Assembly (NCBI RefSeq): GCF_025847205.1
Contig: NZ_JAOYTH010000003.1
Span: 248,001 to 312,000, forward strand
DNA from: Pararhizobium sp. YC-54
Lineage (GTDB): Bacteria > Pseudomonadota > Alphaproteobacteria > Rhizobiales > Rhizobiaceae
Length of the DNA stretch: 64,000 nt
Reading direction: 5' to 3'
In this document: one piece after another, positions 20,371 to 29,362 of the stretch
How positions within the stretch are numbered: the first letter of the stretch is position 1
Layout of the letters: every line of letters starts with the position of its first letter
The notes under the pieces: model-generated
Told to the model about the DNA's origin: nothing
The model's database searches: none
The model's input: the letters and a program-made list of their open reading frames with translations, nothing else
Made by a program: the position numbers and the translations under genes

Positions 20371-21023
20371 CTCAGGCCTCCCCAGCTGCGCAACGACATC
20401 CAGGTCTTGCGGTCGAGCCGGTACCATTCGACCGACATCATGCCGCCGAGCGCCAGGCTGCCGACCATGCCCGAACCCTGGAACTGGAACCCGCACTTCT
20501 GGATGACCCGCCGCGAGGCGACGTTCATGACCCGGCAGCGCGCATCGATCTGGTCGATGTCGCGGGTGCGGAAGGCCATGTCGGTCAGTGCCTGGGCTGC
20601 CTCGGTGGCATACCCCTTGTTCCAGTGCGGTTCGCCTAGCCAGTAGCCGAGCTCCGCCGTCTTGCCATCGGGATGCGGCTCGATACCGCAGCAACCCAGA
20701 AATGCGCCATTATCCGCTTTGGTAATCGCATAGACGCACTTGCCAATCGCGCCCGTCTTCGTACGGCGTACGAAATCCGCGGCATCGGCCACCGTGTACG
20801 GGTGCGGCATGCGCGAAACCATAGTGGCGATATTGGCGTTGTTGGCAAGATGGGCAAGGGCGTCGATATCGTCTTCATGGGGCGCGCGCAAAACGAGCCT
20901 GGGCGACAACAATATCGGGCAATCGGTCCTTGACCGCGAAGGCCTCAGCCTTTCCTGAGAAGATTCCAGAGAATCTTCCCGGGGAGACCGCGATTGGCTC
21001 TCCCTCAACAATTCGCTTTGCAT
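20367..21023 (-). CDS. GNAT family N-acetyltransferase
   Basis: A 218-residue acetyltransferase using the ATG at 21023 (MQSELLRESQSRSPRED). The first 50 residues are polar and non-conserved; the domain starts at LSPRLVLRAPHEDDIDAL. It shows AELGYWLGEPHWNKGYATEA and NVASRRVIQKCGFQFQGSG, the same motifs as the next gene. Substrate unknown. The stop overlaps the downstream GNAT start as ATGA. The gene begins just past the rpmA terminator, so its promoter must be in the short space before 21023 or read-through is used. Confidence 0.87.
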   Translation of the reverse strand: MQSELLRESQSRSPREDSLESSQERLRPSRSRTDCPILLSPRLVLRAPHEDDIDALAHLANNANIATMVSRMPHPYTVADAADFVRRTKTGAIGKCVYAITKADNGAFLGCCGIEPHPDGKTAELGYWLGEPHWNKGYATEAAQALTDMAFRTRDIDQIDARCRVMNVASRRVIQKCGFQFQGSGMVGSLALGGMMSVEWYRLDRKTWMSLRSWGGLR

Positions 21024-21044
21024 GTTCAGTCCTCCAAGACGTGA

Positions 21045-21081
21045 AAAAGGGGAGATCGGGCATTGCCCCATCTCCCCTTTT
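21045..21081 (-). terminator. Rho-independent terminator of rplU-rpmA
   Basis: AAAAGGGGAGAT (21045-21056) and ATCTCCCCTTTT (21070-21081) form a perfect 12-bp stem. On the minus strand it ends in TTTTT, as expected after rpmA. It works as a stem in both directions. Confidence 0.85.
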
Positions 21082-21149
21082 GATCTTGGCCTGAACGGTA
21101 AGCGTCAGCCGGGTCGATGAGACGCCGGCTGTTTTAGAGCGCTACCGGC

Positions 21150-21419
21150 TTATTCCGCTGCTTCGGCTTTCGGCATTACAGACACGTACACGCGGCCATT
21201 GGCCTTCGTACGGTAGTCCACGTTGCCCGCCGTAAGTGCAAAAATGGTGTGGTCCTTGCCGAGGCCAACATTGGCGCCCGGATGCCACTGGGTTCCGCGC
21301 TGACGCAGAATGATGTTGCCCGCAACGACGACTTCGCCGCCGAACTTCTTCACGCCGAGGCGCTTGGACTGCGAATCGCGACCGTTGCGCGAGGAACCGC
21401 CAGCTTTTTTATGTGCCAT
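21150..21419 (-). CDS. rpmA: 50S ribosomal protein L27
   Basis: An 89-residue protein with the invariant N-terminus [20 protein letters not shown], whose tail reaches the peptidyl transferase centre, then [21 protein letters not shown] and [17 protein letters not shown]. Full length and typical. It follows rplU by 33 bases in the usual operon order. Confidence 0.98.
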   Translation of the reverse strand: MAHKKAGGSSRNGRDSQSKRLGVKKFGGEVVVAGNIILRQRGTQWHPGANVGLGKDHTIFALTAGNVDYRTKANGRVYVSVMPKAEAAE

Positions 21420-21452
21420 GGGTGTTCTCCTTTAAACCTTGGATCCGTTGTC

Positions 21453-21830
21453 TCAGTTTGCAGCTTCAGCGGCAGCGTCTTCAGACTTCTTGGAAGCCTT
21501 CTTCGCCTTCGCGCCGGCAACAGCCGCGATGTCCAGAATACGGACGGTCGTGTTGTGCTGGCGGTGACCGCGGGTGCGCTTCGAGTTCTGGCGGCGGCGC
21601 TTCTTGAAGGCGATGACCTTCTTGGCGCGGCCGTGTTCCACAACTTCGGCGCTGACAACGGCACCTTCGACAAACGGAGCACCGATGGTTGCATCGGCGC
21701 CGACGCCGACCATCAGGATCTCGGTGAATTCAATCTTGTCGCCTGCGGCGCCTTCCAATTTTTCAATCGTCAGAACGTCGTTGGCTGCCACGCGGTACTG
21801 CTTACCGCCGGTCTTGATGACTGCGAACAT
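21453..21830 (-). CDS. rplU: 50S ribosomal protein L21
   Basis: A 125-residue protein; the core (residues 1-103) starts [20 protein letters not shown] and includes [29 protein letters not shown] in parts, binding 23S rRNA. A C-terminal Lys/Ala/Glu tail of about 22 residues ([17 protein letters not shown]) extends past the usual end, as is common in rhizobia. It heads the rplU-rpmA operon. Confidence 0.98.
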   Translation of the reverse strand: MFAVIKTGGKQYRVAANDVLTIEKLEGAAGDKIEFTEILMVGVGADATIGAPFVEGAVVSAEVVEHGRAKKVIAFKKRRRQNSKRTRGHRQHNTTVRILDIAAVAGAKAKKASKKSEDAAAEAAN

Positions 21831-21869
21831 TTTTTATCCTTTCATGTTCGTTCCGGCTCTTCGCCCAAA

Positions 21870-21923
21870 GGCAAGGCCGTCTTTTTCTTCAGTCGGACGA
21901 TGACAAAGCCTTTCAGCCTTGCC
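21870..21923 (-). promoter_or_regulatory. Inverted repeat in the rplU leader
   Basis: GGCAAGGC (21870-21877) and GCCTTGCC (21916-21923) are perfectly complementary and lie 40-93 bases before the rplU start. L21 operons in other bacteria carry autoregulatory leader RNAs, but no named leader motif is recognised here, so the regulatory role is inferred. Confidence 0.35.
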
Positions 21924-22119
21924 GGTGAACGGGCACAATAGAAACCCGGCGCGGTGAGGGCATGCCACACCACTTCGAGTTCGCGAATTACGTGAAGCCG
22001 GCAAAACTGTCAAGGCGAAAGACGCCGATGAGCTTGATTTTCCTTGATCCACCCTCTTGTCATCTGCAAAAACTGCGGCTATGAACCGCCTCGCGCTAAC
22101 GGCGCCGACCAGCATATCC

Positions 22120-22209
22120 GGAGAGGTGGCAGAGTGGTCGAACGCACCGCACTCGAAATGCGGCATACCTGCAAGGGTATCGTGGGTTCAAATCCCACCC
22201 TCTCCGCCA
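22120..22209 (+). tRNA. tRNA-Ser (anticodon CGA)
   Basis: A 90-base class II tRNA. The acceptor stem GGAGAGG pairs with CCTCTCC, followed by discriminator G and an encoded CCA (22207-22209). The anticodon arm is CCGCA-CTCGAAA-TGCGG, placing CGA at positions 34-36 to read UCG. A long variable arm (CATACCTGCAAGGGTATCG region) and the T arm with GGTTCAAATCC are typical of tRNA-Ser. Confidence 0.97.
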
Positions 22210-22422
22210 TCTTTCCTATGAAATCAGTGAGTTCCGAGCTCCGGCCTGGAGACGTTGATGCCCGTCCAGATACCAAGGAGCGCGCAATCGATCAGAGGGC
22301 CACGACCGGGGCGCTCCCATAGTGATCCTCAAGCTCACGGCCGAGCGCATCGCGAACCGCTGCGAAGCCTCGTATTGGGCGAAGTCGCATACCTTGGGCT
22401 TCAATCGGCTGCCCGACGCACT
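22210..22422. other. Sparse region after tRNA-Ser
   Basis: No convincing gene is seen. Minus-strand frames of up to 62 codons exist, but none has a good ribosome site or a family look. No repeat of the tRNA 3' end was found here by eye. Confidence 0.4.
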
Positions 22423-22734
22423 TCAGCCGAAGTTTTTGACTGCATTCTCTATCCCGGAGCGGGCCTTCTCCAGGTCATCACCGTTCATTACGGCTTTGAT
22501 CTCAACAGCGGCATCAAAGGCGAGGAACCATGGCTCGGCAACGGCCGGCATCTCCGAGGTATCCTTCATGTCGAAGAAAATCAGGCCTGTTCTTTTCCCG
22601 TCGAATTCGGTGAAGTAGGCCGCTTCGGGTTTGAGATCGGCCAGTATCGATTGAATCTTGGGGACGAGGCTGCCATCCTTGATGGCTGCGTTTGCCTTGT
22701 CAACGGGAAGCGAAACCTTGAGCATCATTCGCAT
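22423..22734 (-). CDS. Conserved hypothetical protein (103 aa)
   Basis: A 103-residue soluble protein without a signal peptide, starting MRMMLKVSLPVDKANAAIKDG. An excellent ribosome site (AGGAGGA, about 6 bases upstream) and normal codon use argue it is real. It has an alternating beta/alpha pattern with FDGKRTGLIFFDMKD, like the small ferredoxin-like DUF3303-type proteins, whose function is not known to me. It is monocistronic between tRNA-Ser and an integrase remnant, and an inverted repeat lies about 60 bases upstream of its start. Confidence 0.75.
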   Translation of the reverse strand: MRMMLKVSLPVDKANAAIKDGSLVPKIQSILADLKPEAAYFTEFDGKRTGLIFFDMKDTSEMPAVAEPWFLAFDAAVEIKAVMNGDDLEKARSGIENAVKNFG

Positions 22735-22792
22735 TTCTATCCTCCTCTTCCTGCATAGGGGCTTGGCGGATGAAATCCAACGGCGCTGTCAT

Positions 22793-22824
22793 GGCGTCGA
22801 GCGGCGCGTCCATGGCTCGACGCC
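22793..22824. promoter_or_regulatory. Perfect 10-bp inverted repeat upstream of hypothetical gene
   Basis: GGCGTCGAGC (22793-22802) and GCTCGACGCC (22815-22824) are perfectly complementary around 12 bases. It may be an operator or leader hairpin for the minus-strand gene starting at 22734. Confidence 0.35.
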
Positions 22825-23040
22825 AACCTGCGGTATCGTTCGCTCGATCGTGATGCTGGCGGTCGTTTGAAACTCGACCATTCCCAAAAACAGTCGCATG
22901 ACTCTGAACCTGAATTCCACAACAAACAAGCCCGATTGCTTCAAGGACGTTTGACGGCGTTATCGCTTATGCCGGGATAATCCTTGGCTCCTCTCCCGGG
23001 GCATTCCACGCGTGATCATCAACATTGATTGGAGATACGC
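22825..23040. other. Gap before integrase remnant, nothing recognised
   Basis: Together with the preceding bases from 22735 this forms a 306-base stretch without a supportable gene. Apart from the inverted repeat nothing else stands out; the last bases carry the ribosome site of the integrase fragment (GGAGA). Confidence 0.4.
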
Positions 23041-23142
23041 ATGGCCACGATTCGGAAATCCAGAGGGCGCTGGCAAGCTCAGGTTCGCCGGCGCGGCATG
23101 AAGGCCCCAATGCCTATGATTTTTGATGGGCAAAAATTATAG
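23041..23142 (+). pseudogene. Truncated tyrosine integrase start (remnant)
   Basis: A short frame with a good ribosome site (GGAGA, 5 bases before ATG) encodes 33 residues beginning MATIRKSRGRWQAQVRRRG. This matches the start of the arm-binding N-terminal domain of phage-type tyrosine integrases, where ATIRKR.GKWQ.QVRR.G is recurrent. The frame ends at TAG after MKAPMPMIFDGQKL, where an intact protein would go on for some 350 residues, and nothing like a catalytic domain follows. With tRNA-Ser 830 bases upstream this looks like the relic of an element integrated at that tRNA. Confidence 0.6.
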
Positions 23143-23204
23143 AGTTGCCCCGGAGATGACGAGAGGCAAACGGCTGCCTCTCCGAAGCGTGCGGACCGGC
23201 TCCA

Positions 23205-23966
23205 TCACCCCTTGCGCGTCGATGCCGCCGTGACCGTCAGCGTCGTGAATCCACTGATGGCGATCGCCGCGCGGGCGGGGAGCGGGAGGGCGCCGCAGAG
23301 GCTGCCGGTGGTGATGATGCGGCCCTTGGCGACGGGCTCGGTCAAGGCGTTGGCGAAGGCGAGGAAGGCCAGGACCGGGTCGTCGTTGGGGTGTTTTCCA
23401 GGGCCGGTAAAGATGGTGTCGCCGTTGATGGCGATGGTCAGCGGATAAGTCTGGCCGGGTTCGATCACTTCTGCCGGCAGCTCTTCGCCCAGTACGTAGC
23501 CGGCATTGCCGAGCCGGTCGGCAAGGAACAGCAGGGCCGGCGAGCGGCTGCCGTGGTCCAGCCGGTGGCCGAGGAATTCGACGCCGGAATAGATGGCAGC
23601 GACGTGATCGAGCAGTGTTTCGCGGGTGTAGGGCGTGCTGCCGGGGGCGGCGAGATCCCTGCCGAGCACGAAGCAGATTTCCACTTCCAGGGCATCGATG
23701 GCGGGGCGATCGAAGCCCGCGGTGCCGGATGTGCTGGCATGGGTGATATGCGCCATCGGGGCCGAGACCGAGCTGCCATCCGGGCGGATTGCCACCTTGT
23801 AGCCGCCGGTCAGCCAGCCGTTCAAGGCCAGCGTCTCGTGCTGCACGGCAAAGGCTTGCGCCGGCGTGGCGGGCTCGGTGAGCGATGCGGAGGCGAGCCG
23901 GATACCCTGGTTGTCGGCGTCCGACAGCTGGCGGGCAAGCGTTTCGGTGGCGGAACTGGCGGGCAT
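23205..23966 (-). CDS. 2-keto-4-pentenoate hydratase-like (FAA hydrolase family) protein
   Basis: A 253-residue enzyme of the MhpD/fumarylacetoacetate hydrolase superfamily. Recognisable parts are the N-terminal helical section (PASSATETLARQLSDADN...), GWLTGGYKVAIRPDG, the metal-binding ALEVEICFVLGRDL (Glu ligands) and AIYSGVEFLGHRL, and late G-ITTGSLCGALPLPARAAI. Family members hydrate or decarboxylate 2-oxo acids in the cytosol. It lies downstream of the alpha-galactoside operon, but a strong terminator separates them, so a separate transcript is likely. Its substrate and any link with galactosides are unknown. Confidence 0.82.
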   Translation of the reverse strand: MPASSATETLARQLSDADNQGIRLASASLTEPATPAQAFAVQHETLALNGWLTGGYKVAIRPDGSSVSAPMAHITHASTSGTAGFDRPAIDALEVEICFVLGRDLAAPGSTPYTRETLLDHVAAIYSGVEFLGHRLDHGSRSPALLFLADRLGNAGYVLGEELPAEVIEPGQTYPLTIAINGDTIFTGPGKHPNDDPVLAFLAFANALTEPVAKGRIITTGSLCGALPLPARAAIAISGFTTLTVTAASTRKG

Positions 23967-24024
23967 ATCTGTCTCCTCAAAGGTATCGGCGGTGCGTCAT
24001 TCCTTTCGACCACACCCGGCACAA

Positions 24025-24062
24025 AAGGAAAACCCCGGAATGTGTTGTTCCGGGGTTTCCTT
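24025..24062 (-). terminator. Strong terminator at the end of the agp-type operon
   Basis: AAGGAAAACCCCGGAA and TTCCGGGGTTTCCTT form a stem of 15 pairs with one bulge. On the minus strand it is followed by TTTTGTG. It sits 20 bases past the last GH4 gene. Confidence 0.85.
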
Positions 24063-24082
24063 GTCACGCAACGGGGAGGGCG

Positions 24083-25453
24083 TTACGCGGCTTGGACCTT
24101 CTTGGAGACGCGGGCCCATTCGGGGATCCAGGTTCCGTGGGCGGCGAGCAGGTCGTCGGTGAGCGACCAGATCTGGTCGAGATCGAGCTCGGCTGCCGTG
24201 TGCGGGTCCATCATCGCGGCGTGGTAGAGATGCTCGCGATTCTGGGTCATCATCGCGACGACCGTCAGTTCCTGCACGTTGATGTTGGTGCGGATCAGCG
24301 CCGTCAGCTGCGGTGGCAGGTTGCCGATGAAGGTCGGCTGAATGCCGTTTTCATCGACCAGGCAGGGCACTTCGGCGGCGCAATTGTCCGGCAAAGAGGT
24401 GATGCAGCCATTGTTGCGCAGGTTGCCGTAGATGACCGAGGGTTCGCCGGTCCACACCGAATTCATGATCGAGGAAGCATATTCCTTCGACTGTGCGACT
24501 TCGATCTTGTCGGCCGAACGGAAGGCGGCGGCCTGGCCCTTCCACTTCTCGACCTGCTCGATGCAACGTTTCGGATATTCATCGAGCGGGATGCCGAATT
24601 TCTCGATCAGATCCTCGCGGCCTTCCTTGATGAAATAGGGGGTGTATTCGGCAAAATGCTCCGAGCTTTCCGTGACGAAATAGCCAAGCCGCGTCAGCAT
24701 CTCGTAGCGTACCTTGTTGGGGCAGCGCGGGTTCCAGGTGGGTTTCGGCGCCCGACCTTCGCGGTAGCCGCGCACAAGATCCGGATAGAGATCGCGATAG
24801 GAGCCGTCCGGCTGGCGATGCTCGAACTTCAGGAAGAAGGCCATGTGGTTGATGCCGGCCGAGCGGTAACGGATTTCCTCGTAGGGAATGTCGAGATCGT
24901 GGGCGAGTTCCATCGCGGTGCCCTGGACGGAATGGCACAAGCCCACTTGCTTGATCTTCGGATATTTTTCGGCGATCGCCCAGGTGTTGATCGCCATCGG
25001 GTTGACGTATTGAAGCAGGATCGCCTCGGGGCAGACCTGCATCATGTCCTCGCAGATCGACCAGAGATGCGGCACGGTGCGAAGCCCCCGCATGATGCCG
25101 CCGACGCCGAGCGTATCGGCGATCGTCTGGCGCAATCCGTATTTCTTCGGCACTTCGAAATCGGTGACCGTGCAGGGCTCATAACCGCCAATCTGGAAAG
25201 CGACGACGACGAAATCGGCGCCTTCGAGCGCCTTTTTCTGATTGGAATGCAGCTCGATGGTGGCCTTGGCGCCGAGCGTCGAGATCAGTTTGCTGACCAC
25301 GACTTCGCTTTCTTCCAGGCGCTGCGGGTTGATGTCCATCAGCGCGATCTTCGCGCCGGACAAGGCCGGCCGCTGCAGCACGTCGCCGATGATGTTTTTC
25401 ATGAACACGGTCGAGCCGGCGCCGATGAAGGTGATCTTGGGTTGTCTCGTCAT
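24083..25453 (-). CDS. GH4 family alpha-galactosidase/alpha-glucosidase (AgaL2/MelA-like)
   Basis: A 456-residue NAD+- and Mn2+-dependent glycosidase. The Rossmann motif ITFIGAGSTVFMKN is at residues 8-21, the metal-binding Cys is in VGLCHSVQG, and the His is in AGINHMAFF; the NPMAINTWA segment is also typical of GH4. GH4 enzymes oxidise C3 of the sugar transiently and cleave cytoplasmic alpha-galactosides such as melibiose and raffinose. It is the last gene of the operon, 16 bases after the double ATPase gene, and is a paralogue of the operon's first gene. Galactoside specificity is inferred from context. Confidence 0.88.
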   Translation of the reverse strand: MTRQPKITFIGAGSTVFMKNIIGDVLQRPALSGAKIALMDINPQRLEESEVVVSKLISTLGAKATIELHSNQKKALEGADFVVVAFQIGGYEPCTVTDFEVPKKYGLRQTIADTLGVGGIMRGLRTVPHLWSICEDMMQVCPEAILLQYVNPMAINTWAIAEKYPKIKQVGLCHSVQGTAMELAHDLDIPYEEIRYRSAGINHMAFFLKFEHRQPDGSYRDLYPDLVRGYREGRAPKPTWNPRCPNKVRYEMLTRLGYFVTESSEHFAEYTPYFIKEGREDLIEKFGIPLDEYPKRCIEQVEKWKGQAAAFRSADKIEVAQSKEYASSIMNSVWTGEPSVIYGNLRNNGCITSLPDNCAAEVPCLVDENGIQPTFIGNLPPQLTALIRTNINVQELTVVAMMTQNREHLYHAAMMDPHTAAELDLDQIWSLTDDLLAAHGTWIPEWARVSKKVQAA

Positions 25454-25469
25454 GGATAGGCCTCTTTGC

Positions 25470-27140
<1,671 letters not shown>

Positions 27141-27151
27141 GGGTCGTCTCC

Positions 27152-28273
27152 TCAGTATGGGTCGACGGCGTCGCGCAGGCCATCGCCCAGCGCATTGAAC
27201 GCAAAGACGGTGATCAGCACGAAGGCCACGGGGGAAAGGATCCAGGGATAGGATCCGATGACGGAATAGGTGGCGGTATCCTGCAGCATCAGCCCCCAGG
27301 ACATCAGCGGCGGTTTGACCGCGAAGCCCAGGAAACCGAGGAAGGATTCCAGCAGAACGACACTCGGGATCGCCAGCGTCACCGAGACGATCACGTGGCT
27401 CATCACATTGGGGAAAATGTGCTGGAAGATGATGCGCCGGTCGGTGGCGCCGATCGCCATCGCCGCGCGTACATAGTCGATCCGGGCGAGCGCCAGTGTC
27501 TTGCCGCGCACCTCGCGCGACATCTGCGCCCAGCCGAGCGCCGACATGACGAAGATGACGAACGCCAGGAAGACGTTGGTCGGTGCCGTCACCGGGATCA
27601 GCGAAGTCAGCGCCAGATAGAGCGGCAATTGCGGGAAGGCGAGAACCAGTTCGACGAAGCGCTGCATCCACGTATCGAAACGGCCGCCGAAATAGCCGGA
27701 TACCATGCCGATCGTGGTGCCGACGACGGTGACGATGAACACCACCGTCAGCGCGATCATCAGCGAGACACGCGAGCCGTAGAAGATGCGTGACAGGACA
27801 TCGCGGCCGAACTTGTCGGTGCCGAGGAAATTGACCGGCGTACCGTCGGTGGCGCCGAAGAAATGGCGGTCGGTGGGGATCAGGCCGAGGAGCCGGTAGC
27901 CAAAACCCTTGACGAAGAAGCCGAGATTTTTCGGGTTGGCGTAATCCGGTCCGACGATCGGCTGGAAGGTGATCGGGTCGAGTTCGGTGCCTTCGCCGAC
28001 CTGATAGGTGCGTGGCCAGACCAGACTGCCCTCCTGATCGGTGATGCTGATTACCTGCGGCGGTGCAAAGGCGACGCCGGTGAGCTTCGGATCGACGGGA
28101 GAAAAGAACTCCGCAAAGATCGTCATCAGCATCAGCAGGCAGACGAGGACGAGGCCTGCCATGCCGGTCCAGGAGCGCTTCAGGCGGCGCCAGACGAGTG
28201 CAAGGTAAGTTTCGTTGCCGTGATGCGGTGCCGGAACCGGCACGGTGACGGTTGTTTGAACATCGGCTTTCAT
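27152..28273 (-). CDS. agpC: Alpha-galactoside ABC transporter permease (OppC type)
   Basis: A 373-residue inner-membrane permease. The cytoplasmic N-terminus leads into helix 1 (MAGLVLVCLLMLMTIFAEFF), then an unusually long periplasmic loop of about 110 residues (YQVGEGTELDPITFQPIVGPDY...), then five more helices. The EAA motif is in DYVRAAMAIGATDRRIIFQHIFPN. It ends NALGDGLRDAVDPY as DppC/OppC proteins do. Its start ATG overlaps agpB by 4 bases. Together with agpB it forms the channel. Confidence 0.92.
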   Translation of the reverse strand: MKADVQTTVTVPVPAPHHGNETYLALVWRRLKRSWTGMAGLVLVCLLMLMTIFAEFFSPVDPKLTGVAFAPPQVISITDQEGSLVWPRTYQVGEGTELDPITFQPIVGPDYANPKNLGFFVKGFGYRLLGLIPTDRHFFGATDGTPVNFLGTDKFGRDVLSRIFYGSRVSLMIALTVVFIVTVVGTTIGMVSGYFGGRFDTWMQRFVELVLAFPQLPLYLALTSLIPVTAPTNVFLAFVIFVMSALGWAQMSREVRGKTLALARIDYVRAAMAIGATDRRIIFQHIFPNVMSHVIVSVTLAIPSVVLLESFLGFLGFAVKPPLMSWGLMLQDTATYSVIGSYPWILSPVAFVLITVFAFNALGDGLRDAVDPY

Positions 28274-29283
28274 GCGTGCGCTCCTCCGCCCAGACGGACA
28301 CGCGGATCGAGCAGCGCCAAAAGCATGTCGGCGATGATGTTGCCGACGATCAGCGTTGCGGAAAGGACCAGCATGAAGGTCGCGGTGACATAGACATCGC
28401 CAACCCACATCGAGCCAACGATGGCCGGGCCGACTGTTGGGAGCGCGAAGATGATCGCGGTCTCGATTTCGCCGGTCAGCATGTAGGGCAGGACGACGCC
28501 CTGATACATGACCAGCGGATGCAGCGCGTTGGGCACCGCATGCCGCATGATGACGGCCCGTTCGGAGAGGCCTTTGGCGCGCGCGGTTTCGACATACTGG
28601 GCGTTCAGCGTATCGAGCAGATTGCCGCGCATGACGCGCATATTGTAAGCGAGGCCGCCGAAAGTGGCGATGGCGATGACCGGCCAGACATGTTTCAAAA
28701 GATCGACGAACTTGTCCCACGACCACGGCGCGCCGCCATATTTGGCGGAGTGGAAGCTGTTGATCTCGGTGACGTTGAAATGAAACACCAGGATATAGAC
28801 GATGATCAGCGCCATCAGGAAGCGCGGCACCGTCATGCCAAGGAACGAGATACCGGATAGCAGGCTATCGACCCAGGTATATTGCCGGGTGGCGGCGAGA
28901 ATGCCGAAGGTGATGCCGATCACCGATGCGAGAATATGGCAGACCAGCGCCAAGGCCAGCGTGCGCGGCAGCCGCTCGCCGACGACTTCGGAAACGGGCT
29001 TGTTGTAGAACAGGCTATGGCCGAAATCGCCGCGGGTGACGATGCCGGTGATCCAGTTGACGTACTGGACGGCCATCGGCTTATCCAGCCCGTTGGCAAC
29101 CTTGTAGGCCTGCGCCTGGGCGTCGGCTTCCTCGAAGGATGCACCGCCCTGGTTAATCATCTGCGACCGGATGTAGTCGCTGTAGTCGCCCGGCGGTGCC
29201 TGAATGATCGCGAAGGTCACGACGCTGAGCACGAAAAGGACGGGTATGGCTGACGCGATGCGCACAAGCAGAAATCGGAACAT
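28270..29283 (-). CDS. agpB: Alpha-galactoside ABC transporter permease (OppB type)
   Basis: A 337-residue permease of the OppB/DppB family beginning MFRFLLVRIASAIPVLFVLS, with six expected membrane helices. The characteristic early loop YVNWITGIVTRGDFGHSLFY precedes helix 2, and the EAA loop is YVETARAKGLSERAVIMRHAVPNAL. The stop overlaps the agpC start (ATGA), indicating coupling. Placement between the binding protein and agpC is the standard order of oligopeptide-type importers adapted to alpha-galactosides. Confidence 0.93.
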   Translation of the reverse strand: MFRFLLVRIASAIPVLFVLSVVTFAIIQAPPGDYSDYIRSQMINQGGASFEEADAQAQAYKVANGLDKPMAVQYVNWITGIVTRGDFGHSLFYNKPVSEVVGERLPRTLALALVCHILASVIGITFGILAATRQYTWVDSLLSGISFLGMTVPRFLMALIIVYILVFHFNVTEINSFHSAKYGGAPWSWDKFVDLLKHVWPVIAIATFGGLAYNMRVMRGNLLDTLNAQYVETARAKGLSERAVIMRHAVPNALHPLVMYQGVVLPYMLTGEIETAIIFALPTVGPAIVGSMWVGDVYVTATFMLVLSATLIVGNIIADMLLALLDPRVRLGGGAHA

Positions 29284-29362
29284 GGCTGTTAGGTTCTCTT
29301 GTGTGTTTTGGGGTTCTCCCAGGCCGGGCTGTTGGCGCGGCCTGGGAAACGAGGTTTTCGGA

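Noticed and set aside
22216..22404. A 62-codon minus-strand frame after tRNA-Ser
   Set aside because: No ribosome site, unusual composition, and overlaps alternative frames of equal quality.
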